Of a stretch of 64,000 bases of DNA, positions 8,029 through 14,989 are shown one piece after another. The notes beneath the pieces were generated by a model, which searched no databases, had not been told where the DNA came from, and worked only from the letters and a program-made list of their open reading frames with translations. The translations under genes were made by a program, and so were the position numbers. How positions within the stretch are numbered: the stretch's first letter is position 1; each line of letters begins with the position of its first letter. This DNA is from Gordonia amicalis NBRC 100051 = JCM 11271 (GTDB taxonomy: Bacteria; Actinomycetota; Actinomycetes; Mycobacteriales; Mycobacteriaceae): contig NZ_BANS01000021.1 of the NCBI RefSeq assembly GCF_000332995.1, forward strand, positions 62,001-126,000. The letters run 5' to 3'.

Positions 8029-9120
8029 ATGACAGTGGGTGTCGTGCGCGAGACAGCCCCGGGGGAGCGTCGTGTGGCGCTGGTCCCGAAGGTGGCTGCC
8101 TCGCTGGTGGGCAAAGGTGTGCCCGTCGTGGTGGAGTCGGGGGCCGGTCTCGGCGCCCTGATCCCCGACGAGGCGTACACCGAGGCCGGGGCCACGATCG
8201 GAGATCCGTATTCGGCGGATGTGGTGCTGCGCGTGTCGCCGCCGTCGGACGATGAGATCGGCAAGCTGCGCAGCGGTCAGAAACTGATCGGTTTCCTGGC
8301 TCCGCGTAATGCCGACAACAAGATCGGTGCGCTGCGTGATGCGGGTGTCGAGGCGTATGCGGTGGAGGCGATCCCGCGTATCTCCCGTGCGCAGGTGATG
8401 GACGCGTTGAGTTCGCAGGCCAACGTCGCCGGCTACAAGGCCGTGGTCGTGGCTGCCGATCAGTCGACCCGGTTCTTCCCGATGCTGACGACTGCCGCGG
8501 GCACGGTGAAGCCGGCGACGGTGCTCGTGCTCGGCGTGGGTGTGGCCGGTCTGCAGGCCCTGGCCACGGCCAAGCGTCTGGGCGGACGGACCACCGGTTA
8601 CGACGTGCGGCCCGAGGTGGCCGAGCAGGTGCGGTCGGTCGGTGCGCAGTGGCTCGACCTGGGTATCGACGCCGCCGGCGAGGGCGGGTACGCCCGCGAA
8701 CTCACCGAGTCCGAACGCGCCCAGCAGCAGCAGGCTCTCGAGGACGCGATCAAGGGCTTCGACGTGGTGATCACCACCGCGCTGGTGCCGGGACGCCCGG
8801 CGCCGCGCCTGGTGACCGCCGCTGCGGTCGAGGGCATGAAGCCGGGCAGTGTCGTGGTCGACCTCGCCGGGGAGACCGGCGGCAACTGCGAGCTGACCGA
8901 GCCGGGGCAGACCGTCGTCCGCCACGACGTCACGATCACCGCGCCGCTGAATCTCCCCGCGACCATGCCCGAGCATGCCAGCGAGCTGTACTCGAAGAAC
9001 CTGCTGGCGCTGATCGAGCTGATGCTCGACGAGAACGGCGCCATCACACCGGATTTCGGTGACGAAGTGGTGGCCGCTGCGTGCGTCACCCGTGCAACCT
9101 CTGAGGGGGTGTCTGCCTGA
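8029..9120 (+). CDS. pntAA: NAD(P) transhydrogenase subunit alpha 1 (PntAA, dI)
   Basis: A 363-residue NAD(H)-binding domain I of proton-translocating transhydrogenase, related to alanine dehydrogenase. It opens with MTVGVVRETAPGERRVAL and has a Rossmann glycine motif VLGVGVAGLQA about residue 165. ATG 8029 is preferred because AGGGTGAG stands about 6 bases upstream; GTG 8020 is in frame too. It ends before the membrane helices found in single-chain enterobacterial PntA, so this is the split three-gene form. Its stop overlaps pntAB in a TGATG junction. The complex couples hydride transfer between NADH and NADP+ to proton flow. Confidence 0.94.
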   Translation: MTVGVVRETAPGERRVALVPKVAASLVGKGVPVVVESGAGLGALIPDEAYTEAGATIGDPYSADVVLRVSPPSDDEIGKLRSGQKLIGFLAPRNADNKIGALRDAGVEAYAVEAIPRISRAQVMDALSSQANVAGYKAVVVAADQSTRFFPMLTTAAGTVKPATVLVLGVGVAGLQALATAKRLGGRTTGYDVRPEVAEQVRSVGAQWLDLGIDAAGEGGYARELTESERAQQQQALEDAIKGFDVVITTALVPGRPAPRLVTAAAVEGMKPGSVVVDLAGETGGNCELTEPGQTVVRHDVTITAPLNLPATMPEHASELYSKNLLALIELMLDENGAITPDFGDEVVAAACVTRATSEGVSA

Positions 9121-9425
9121 TGTACGCCGGACTTCTCGCGAATCTCGCGATCCTGGTGTTGGCCGGATTCGTTGGCTTCGCGGTCATCTCGAAGGTTCCG
9201 AACACCCTGCACACCCCGCTGATGTCGGGTACCAACGCCATTCACGGCATCGTCGTGCTCGGCGCGCTGGTGGTCCTGGGCAAGTTGCCCGCCGACGCCG
9301 GATGGGGCGTGCGCATCATCGCGTTCGTCGCGCTGGTGTTCGGCACGCTCAACGTCATCGGTGGCTTCGCGGTCACCGACCGGATGCTGGGCATGTTCAA
9401 GGGTAAGAAGGAGGCCGCCAAGTGA
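9120..9425 (+). CDS. pntAB: NAD(P) transhydrogenase subunit alpha 2 (PntAB)
   Basis: A 101-residue membrane protein with three hydrophobic segments and the family block SKVPNTLHTPLMSGTNAIHG near residues 25-43. It supplies the first helices of membrane domain II. It starts inside the pntAA stop and its own TGA overlaps the pntB GTG by four bases, so the three subunits are translated as a coupled unit. Length and sequence agree well with the split actinobacterial form. Confidence 0.93.
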   Translation: MYAGLLANLAILVLAGFVGFAVISKVPNTLHTPLMSGTNAIHGIVVLGALVVLGKLPADAGWGVRIIAFVALVFGTLNVIGGFAVTDRMLGMFKGKKEAAK

Positions 9426-10972
9426 TCGGCGCCCAGGAATCATCGGTGTCACAGTTGGTGCTCGCGGCGGGCGAGCACACGCCCAGCGAGGGCGTCTCGT
9501 ATCTGGTGATGGCCCTCTACATCGTGTCGTTCTCGCTGTTCATCTACGGTCTGATGGGTCTGACCGGACCCAAGACCGCGGTGCGCGGCAACTGGATCGC
9601 CGCGACCGGTATGGGTCTGGCCGTGGCGGCGACCCTGCTCTACATCTACAACTCGGGTGCGGTCGGCGAGGACGGTCATTCGACCGTCGGGGTGCCGACG
9701 ATCAACTGGATCCTGATCGTCATCGGTCTGGTTCTCGGTGTCGTGCTGGGCATTCCGCCGGCGCTGAAGACCAAGATGACGGCCATGCCGCAGCTGGTGG
9801 CGCTGTTCAACGGTGTCGGCGGCGGCACGGTGGCCCTGATCGCATGGGCGGAGTTCATCGAGACCTCCGGGTTCTCGGTCTTCCACAACACCGAACCGGC
9901 CTCGCCGCTGGTGGTCGGCTCGCTGATCGCGGCGATCATCGGTTCGATCTCGTTCTGGGGTTCGCTGGTGGCGTTCGCCAAGCTGCAGGAGATCATGCCC
10001 AAGGGTCTGGAGAAGACCTTCGTGGCGAATGCGAAGCTGTTCCAGGCGGCCAACATCGTGCTGCTGCTGGTCGCGTTGGGACTGGCGATCTACCTGGGTG
10101 TCGACGCCGCCGACGGTGGCGGGGCGAGCGTCTGGTGGATGGTGGGGCTGCTGCTCGCCGCCGGTGTGATGGGTCTGTTCGTGGTGTTCCCGATCGGTGG
10201 CGCGGACATGCCGGTGGTCATCTCGCTGCTGAACGCGATGACCGGTCTGTCGGCCGCGGCTGCGGGTATCGCGCTGGACAACACGGCGCTGATCGTGGCC
10301 GGCATGATCGTCGGCGCGTCGGGTTCGATCCTGACCAACCTGATGGCCAAGGCGATGAACCGGTCGATCCCGGCGATCGTGTTCGGATCGTTCGGTGGTG
10401 GCGACGCCGCGGCTGCCGGTGGTCCCGGCGGTGAGGGCGGCACGGTCAAGGCCACCTCGGCCGCGGATGCCGCAATTCAGATGGCGTACGCGAATCAGGT
10501 CATCGTCGTGCCCGGTTACGGTCTGGCCGTCGCGCAGGCCCAGCATGCGGTCAAGGAGATGGCGAGCCTGCTCGAGGCCAAGGGGGTGGAGGTCAAGTAT
10601 GCGATTCACCCGGTCGCCGGTCGTATGCCCGGTCACATGAACGTGCTGCTGGCCGAGGCCGACGTCGAATATGACGCGATGAAGGAGATGGATGACATCA
10701 ACGGCGAGTTCGGCCGTACCGATGTCGCGATCGTCATCGGTGCCAACGACGTCACCAACCCCGCGGCGCGGAACGACCCGAGCAGCCCGATTCACGGCAT
10801 GCCGATCCTCAACGTCGACGAGGCACGGTCGGTGATCGTGCTCAAGCGGTCGATGAGTTCGGGCTATGCCGGCATCGAGAACCCGCTGTTCTTCGCCGAC
10901 GGCACCTCGATGCTCTTCGGCGACGCGAAGAAGAGCGTCGACAGCGTCATCGAGGAACTCAAGGCGCTGTAG
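9422..10972 (+). CDS. pntB: NAD(P) transhydrogenase subunit beta (PntB)
   Basis: A 516-residue subunit. About nine hydrophobic helices occupy residues 20-320, with PPALKTKMTAMPQ and GGADMPVVISLLNAM as family blocks. After a Gly-rich linker (GGPGGEGG) comes the NADP(H)-binding domain III with the VPGYGLAVAQAQ motif near 363 and ending in DAKKSVDSV. The GTG start overlaps the pntAB stop, and AAGGAGG is upstream. The complex uses proton motive force to make NADPH or works in reverse. A perfect terminator follows 16 bases after the stop. Confidence 0.95.
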   Translation: MIGAQESSVSQLVLAAGEHTPSEGVSYLVMALYIVSFSLFIYGLMGLTGPKTAVRGNWIAATGMGLAVAATLLYIYNSGAVGEDGHSTVGVPTINWILIVIGLVLGVVLGIPPALKTKMTAMPQLVALFNGVGGGTVALIAWAEFIETSGFSVFHNTEPASPLVVGSLIAAIIGSISFWGSLVAFAKLQEIMPKGLEKTFVANAKLFQAANIVLLLVALGLAIYLGVDAADGGGASVWWMVGLLLAAGVMGLFVVFPIGGADMPVVISLLNAMTGLSAAAAGIALDNTALIVAGMIVGASGSILTNLMAKAMNRSIPAIVFGSFGGGDAAAAGGPGGEGGTVKATSAADAAIQMAYANQVIVVPGYGLAVAQAQHAVKEMASLLEAKGVEVKYAIHPVAGRMPGHMNVLLAEADVEYDAMKEMDDINGEFGRTDVAIVIGANDVTNPAARNDPSSPIHGMPILNVDEARSVIVLKRSMSSGYAGIENPLFFADGTSMLFGDAKKSVDSVIEELKAL

Positions 10973-10988
10973 AAGAGAACACACTCAG

Positions 10989-11034
10989 AAGACCCCCGGC
11001 AGTCCACGTTTCGTGCGGCTGCCGGGGGTCTTTT
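10989..11034 (+). terminator. Rho-independent terminator after pntB
   Basis: AAGACCCCCGGCAG (10989-11002) pairs perfectly with CTGCCGGGGGTCTT (11019-11032) around a 16-base loop, and the 3' arm runs into TTTT. This closes the pnt operon. Confidence 0.9.
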
Positions 11035-11090
11035 GTGTGCCGGGCGCGCATCGAGCAGGAATCGAGAAGCGGGCGCGCGTGTCTGGCGGT

Positions 11091-11107
11091 TAGCGTCTGG
11101 TCAGACG
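11091..11107 (+). promoter_or_regulatory. Promoter with palindromic operator
   Basis: CGTCTGGTCAGACG (11094-11107) is a palindrome with a two-base centre. It overlaps TAGCGT (11091-11096), a plausible -10 element about 43 bases before the next ATG. A repressor binding here would block the promoter of the F420-type oxidoreductase gene. The regulator is not identified. Confidence 0.4.
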
Positions 11108-11138
11108 ACAGGGTCAGAGAGCGAATCGAAGGAGAGTC

Positions 11139-11570
11139 ATGTCTGTCTGGCAGTGGTATCAGCGGAAGATGAATGAGCGCACCGTCACCCGGATTCGCAA
11201 CAAGAGCGGGACGATGTGGGGGATGGACATGGTCATCCTGCGCACCAAGGGGCGCAAGTCGGGCCGACCACGAGAGACACCGCTGAGTTGGTTCCCCTAC
11301 GACGGCGACTGGCTGGTCGTCGCTTCCGGTGGTGGAAAGGGCAATCCGGACTGGTATGCGAACCTCGCGGCGCATCCCGACGCCGTCGCCGTGGAACGGC
11401 ACGGCGCACAACCGGTTCCGGTCACGCCGGTGGTGCTCACCGGCCCGGAACGAGAAGCCGCGTGGAATGCGGTCGTCAGTGCGCAACCCAGGTATGCGAA
11501 GTATCAGAAGAAGGCGACCCGCGAGTACCCGGTGGTGAAGCTGGCGACCGCCGGAGAGTGCGCCGGGTGA
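11139..11570 (+). CDS. Deazaflavin (F420)-dependent nitroreductase-family oxidoreductase (Ddn-like)
   Basis: A 143-residue split-beta-barrel protein of the Ddn/DUF385 family. Diagnostic blocks are RTKGRKSGRPRETPL (about 36-50), WLVVASGGGKGNPDWYANL (about 63-81) and AHPDAV. Mycobacterial relatives bind coenzyme F420 and reduce quinones or nitro compounds at the membrane face; the physiological substrate here is unknown. AAGGAGAG precedes the ATG. It is followed by a DoxX-like gene 78 bases later, which may be co-transcribed. Confidence 0.88.
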   Translation: MSVWQWYQRKMNERTVTRIRNKSGTMWGMDMVILRTKGRKSGRPRETPLSWFPYDGDWLVVASGGGKGNPDWYANLAAHPDAVAVERHGAQPVPVTPVVLTGPEREAAWNAVVSAQPRYAKYQKKATREYPVVKLATAGECAG

Positions 11571-11648
11571 TCCAACGATGAGTTTTCCGCACGAGCGGTG
11601 TCTATCCCTGCACGACAACCAGACCGCTCGTCCACAAGGGAGAACAAC

Positions 11649-12077
11649 ATGACCACCGACACCACCACCATAACGCGTTCGTCCGACACCAGCCGGGGCC
11701 GAAACCGGCGCCGCATCACCGGGATCGTGATCAGCGTGCTCGTCGGCGCATTCCTTGCGTTCGACGTCGTGGGCAAGCTGACCCGACCGCAGTCGGTGGT
11801 CGACGGCACGGAGAAGCTCGGCTTCGACTCCGACCAGGCCATCGTCATGGGCATCGTGTTGCTCATCTGCCTTGTCGTGTATGCGATCCCGCGGACCGCC
11901 GTGTTGGGCGCGCTCGGCATCACCGCCTACCTCGGCGGCGCGGTCACCGCGAACATGCGGATCGAGGAACCGCTCTTCAGTACGGTGTTGTTCGCGGTCT
12001 ACCTCGGCGTCCTGATGTGGATCGGACTGGTCCTGCGTCGCCCGGAACTGCTGAAGGTCGCCGGCCTGCGCCGCTGA
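11649..12077 (+). CDS. DoxX-like small membrane protein
   Basis: A 142-residue protein with an about 20-residue polar start and four hydrophobic helices. GAFLAFDVVGKLTRP in the first helix and the PRTAVLGALGITAYLGGAVTANMR block are typical of the DoxX-like (DoxX_2) family. ATG 11649 is chosen because AAGGGAGAA stands just upstream. Biochemical function is unknown in this family; links to thiol or redox stress are reported for some members but cannot be read here. A strong hairpin follows the stop. Confidence 0.8.
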   Translation: MTTDTTTITRSSDTSRGRNRRRITGIVISVLVGAFLAFDVVGKLTRPQSVVDGTEKLGFDSDQAIVMGIVLLICLVVYAIPRTAVLGALGITAYLGGAVTANMRIEEPLFSTVLFAVYLGVLMWIGLVLRRPELLKVAGLRR

Positions 12078-12102
12078 TCGCCGACCGCGGCACGCTCCTG
12101 AC

Positions 12103-12149
12103 CGGCCCCGCACCCGTTATCGATCTGGAATCGGACGGGTGCGGGGCCG
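12103..12149 (+). terminator. Hairpin terminator after DoxX-like gene
   Basis: CGGCCCCGCACCCGT (12103-12117) pairs perfectly over 15 bases with ACGGGTGCGGGGCCG (12135-12149). Only two T follow, so it is a strong stem with a weak U-tract. It argues against any start for the next gene before 12150. Confidence 0.7.
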
Positions 12150-12176
12150 TTGCGCATCTCTCGTACTGTTACGCGA

Positions 12177-13214
12177 GTGACTGGTGTTACCAGAGTGAAG
12201 CGCTTTCGGCTGGCGGCTGCCGCCACCATCGCGGTTGCCGCGCTCGGCGGTGTGGCCGTCGGGTCGCTCCCCGCCGACGGGGCGAGTGTGGTGACGGTGG
12301 CGGACGCCGTCGACCCGGCCGGGTTGTACAACGACGCGCAGTCGAAGTTCGCCAACGGGGACGTGGCCGGCGGGCTCGCGTCCCTGCAGCAGGCGCTGAC
12401 GATTGCGCCCGCAGACACCGATGCGCTTGCACTGCAAGCGATCTGGGCCGATCAGATCGACGATGCCTCGGTCAGCAATGCCGCCCTGAGTCGCTTGCGT
12501 GTGCTGAATCCGCTCTTGGCCACCACGGCACGCAACGTGATCTCCGGGGTCGCCACGGCTGCGCGGATCGTGCCGGACACCACGCCCAAGCCGGTTGCCG
12601 GGCGGGTCGCGATCGTCGTTCTCGGATTCGGCCTGGATGCCAACGGAAAAATGGCTCCGGAGTTGGTGAATCGGGTGTCGGCGGGCAAGTCGCAGGCCGA
12701 GATCACCACGGCTGCACCGATCGTCGTGACCGGCGGGGTGCCCAAGAACGGCATCACCGAGGCCGCCGCCATGAAGACCTGGCTGATCGACAACGGCGTC
12801 GCCGCCACGCGCATCCTGACCGAGGACAAGTCGGGGTCGACCGTCGCCAACGCGCAGAACACGTCGGAGATCCTGCGTGCGAAAGGCATTCGCGACATCG
12901 TCCTGGTCACCTCGCCCAACCACATCCGCCGCGGAGCCGCGGACTTCGGGGCGACCGGACTGCGGGTCGTCGGAACCCTCACCACCGCCACCGATCTCAG
13001 CAAGTACCTCACTCCGCTGACCAAGGGTCAGACGCGGGGTATCCGGCTCGAAGCCACCCGGGCTGCGCGAATCCCCACGACCCACCAGCCCGGAGTGCTC
13101 CCGCAGAACCTCCCCGATCCCGGCCCCGGTCTGCTCGCCGACATCGGTGGCCAGGTCCTCAAGCAGTTGCTCGACGCCGGATCGTCGGCCATCGGTTCGG
13201 GGACCGAGGGCTGA
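12177..13214 (+). CDS. YdcF/DUF218-family exported protein
   Basis: About 345 residues from GTG 12177 (TTG 12150 is in frame but touches the terminator stem, so it is less likely). A basic start and a hydrophobic segment at about 9-30 look like a signal peptide or anchor. Residues about 45-110 contain a tetratricopeptide-like pair of helices (LASLQQALTIAPADTDAL). The DUF218 domain follows: VVLGFGLD, VVTGG, NGITEAAAMKTWL, EDKSGSTVANAQNT and VTSPNHIRR. Relatives such as SanA and ElyC act in envelope maintenance; no reaction is firmly known. Confidence 0.8.
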   Translation: MTGVTRVKRFRLAAAATIAVAALGGVAVGSLPADGASVVTVADAVDPAGLYNDAQSKFANGDVAGGLASLQQALTIAPADTDALALQAIWADQIDDASVSNAALSRLRVLNPLLATTARNVISGVATAARIVPDTTPKPVAGRVAIVVLGFGLDANGKMAPELVNRVSAGKSQAEITTAAPIVVTGGVPKNGITEAAAMKTWLIDNGVAATRILTEDKSGSTVANAQNTSEILRAKGIRDIVLVTSPNHIRRGAADFGATGLRVVGTLTTATDLSKYLTPLTKGQTRGIRLEATRAARIPTTHQPGVLPQNLPDPGPGLLADIGGQVLKQLLDAGSSAIGSGTEG

Positions 13215-13255
13215 GTTCGGTCAGAACATCCCCGAACGGAGTTCGGTCAGAACAT
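13213..13255. repeat. Short direct repeat at the 3' end of the phosphodiesterase gene
   Basis: GAGTTCGGTCAGAACAT occurs at 13213-13229 and again at 13239-13255. The second copy contains the last codons and stop of the minus-strand phosphodiesterase gene, so the first copy is a spare, non-coding duplicate of that 3' end. Confidence 0.7.
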
Positions 13256-13984
13256 GACCGATCGGTAGTGGGTGACGAGTCGCCCCTTGTCGTAGATGTG
13301 GAAGGCGATACCGGGCGGCTGGCCGCGGTTGACGACCTCGTTGCCCTCGAACGGGAGGTTCAGCGTCGACGCGACGCCCGGAGCGACGCACAGTGGGCGG
13401 TCGGCGAATCGGGTCACCGCGGGCGTGTGTGCGTGGCCGCACAGGAACGCGACGATGTTCGGGTGGCGTTCGACGAGGGGGACCAGACGCTCCTCACCGG
13501 TCTGCCGGATCGAATCCATGAACGGCATGTGCAGCTCGACGGGCGGGTGATGGAAGGCGATGAAGACGGGCGTCTGCGGGTCCTCCGCCTCAAGTCGAGC
13601 CGACATCCAGGTGAGCGTCTGGTCGTCGATGTAGCCGTCGTTGCGTCCGGGGATCGAGCTGTCGCACATCAGGAACAACACGTCGCCGACGCGTCGGGCG
13701 TGGTTGATCGGTCCGGAGGTCTCGGCGCCGAGCAGTGTGGCACTGAACGGTTCGCGGACGTCGTGGTTGCCGGCGGTGATGAGCATCGGCAAGGGACTCT
13801 GGAGAACGCCGAAGGCCTCTCGGTACTCACTCGGCACACCTTCGTCGGCGATGTCACCGGTGACCAGCAGAGCGTCGATTCCGGCTGCCCGCGCGTTGAT
13901 GTAGCTCAGCGTCGACTGGATGCGGCTTCGGTTGAACCGCGTCCCGTTGAAATGAAGGTCGCTGATGTGGGCGACAACGAACAC
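13247..13984 (-). CDS. Class III cyclic-nucleotide phosphodiesterase-like metallophosphoesterase
   Basis: A 245-residue calcineurin-fold enzyme with the complete dinuclear metal set: DLH (Asp9, His11), GD (Asp44), GNHD (Asn73, His74), His145 in AFHHPP, and GHAH (His184, His186). The layout matches CpdA and mycobacterial Rv0805, which hydrolyse 3',5'-cAMP and other phosphodiesters. No signal peptide. It is monocistronic and convergent with the DUF218 gene. The substrate is inferred from the family. An adenylate cyclase gene at 53.8 kb could be a functional partner. Confidence 0.88.
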   Translation of the reverse strand: MFVVAHISDLHFNGTRFNRSRIQSTLSYINARAAGIDALLVTGDIADEGVPSEYREAFGVLQSPLPMLITAGNHDVREPFSATLLGAETSGPINHARRVGDVLFLMCDSSIPGRNDGYIDDQTLTWMSARLEAEDPQTPVFIAFHHPPVELHMPFMDSIRQTGEERLVPLVERHPNIVAFLCGHAHTPAVTRFADRPLCVAPGVASTLNLPFEGNEVVNRGQPPGIAFHIYDKGRLVTHYRSVMF

Positions 13985-14150
13985 GAAGAGCTCCTGTCAC
14001 GGTCACTGACTCCCACGAGGCTAGTCCTAGGCCCGGCTGCGACCCGCACCACGGTGGCGCCACGAGTCGAAACACACTCCGCTCGCGTTGGTGTGGCTCA
14101 TTCGTCTGACCGGCCGGTAGGTCTGATGGCGCACTGGTCCCGGCCGGCGT

Positions 14151-14927
14151 TCAGGTGGTGAGGGTTCGCCGGAACAGCGCCTCCAGCTCGGTGAAATGGT
14201 GTTCGCAGGCCTCGTGGTGGTAGGCGGGGATGTCGGACATCGTGTACCCGTGTTCGGCCCCCGGGTAGACGGTCGCCGAATGGGTGACCCCACTCGAGAT
14301 GAGTGCGTGCTCGAATCGGGCGATGGCGGTGCGGGGGAGCGAGCGATCCTTGTCGGCGTGGACGGCCAGTACGAACGCGTCGATGTCGACGAGATGGAGG
14401 TGAGGGCTGTCGGAGTCCTCGGTCACGAGGTTGCCGGTGTGGAAGATCCCGACGGCGGCGACCTCGGCGGGACGCGCGGCCGCCAGGTTCAGCGCCAGCC
14501 GGCCGCCCATGCAGTAGCCGGTGACGCCGATCGGGCCGGACGAGACACCGCGCACCGAGCGCAGGGCCTCGAGGTAGGAGACGAGGTCGGCGCGGGCGAC
14601 GTCGAATGTGAGAGTCGACGCGCGGGGCATCGCCGCCCGGAAGAATGCCCCGAGAGCCCCGGGCAGCAGCGGATCGTCGGCTGGGGCCCACTCGTCGGCG
14701 GTGCCGTACCGGTAGAAGAGATGCGGCACCGCGACGACGTGACCCCACGACGCGATGCGGTCGGCCATCGCGCGGGTGCGCGGGCGGAGTCCGATCACAT
14801 CGGTGATGAACAGGACGCCGGGGAGCGGCGACTCGTCCGCGGCTGCCGGCCGGGTCACATACATCTCGGTGTCGCCGTAGGCTGCGGGGACCGTGATCGT
14901 CTCGCCGTGGACTGCGGATGACTCCAT
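14151..14927 (-). CDS. Dienelactone hydrolase family protein
   Basis: A 258-residue alpha/beta hydrolase. The nucleophile is a cysteine (GYCMGG, Cys139), as in dienelactone hydrolases, with Asp192 or Asp194 (HADKD) and His226 (AEHGY) completing the triad. The ATG at 14927 has AGGAGG 6 bases upstream; the frame is open further but has no comparable start. The enzyme acts in the cytosol on lactone or ester bonds; no specific substrate can be inferred. It lies 62 bases downstream of ligD on the same strand. Confidence 0.88.
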   Translation of the reverse strand: MESSAVHGETITVPAAYGDTEMYVTRPAAADESPLPGVLFITDVIGLRPRTRAMADRIASWGHVVAVPHLFYRYGTADEWAPADDPLLPGALGAFFRAAMPRASTLTFDVARADLVSYLEALRSVRGVSSGPIGVTGYCMGGRLALNLAAARPAEVAAVGIFHTGNLVTEDSDSPHLHLVDIDAFVLAVHADKDRSLPRTAIARFEHALISSGVTHSATVYPGAEHGYTMSDIPAYHHEACEHHFTELEALFRRTLTT

Positions 14928-14989
14928 TGATCCTCCTGTGCTCGGCGGTGTGGGAGTCCGGGTCTTGGTTGGTTCTCGGAGGTGGGTGG

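Noticed and set aside
12150..12176. TTG 12150 as the start of the DUF218 gene
   Set aside because: It directly abuts the 3' arm of a 15-base terminator stem, leaving no room for a ribosome binding site; GTG 12177 is preferred.
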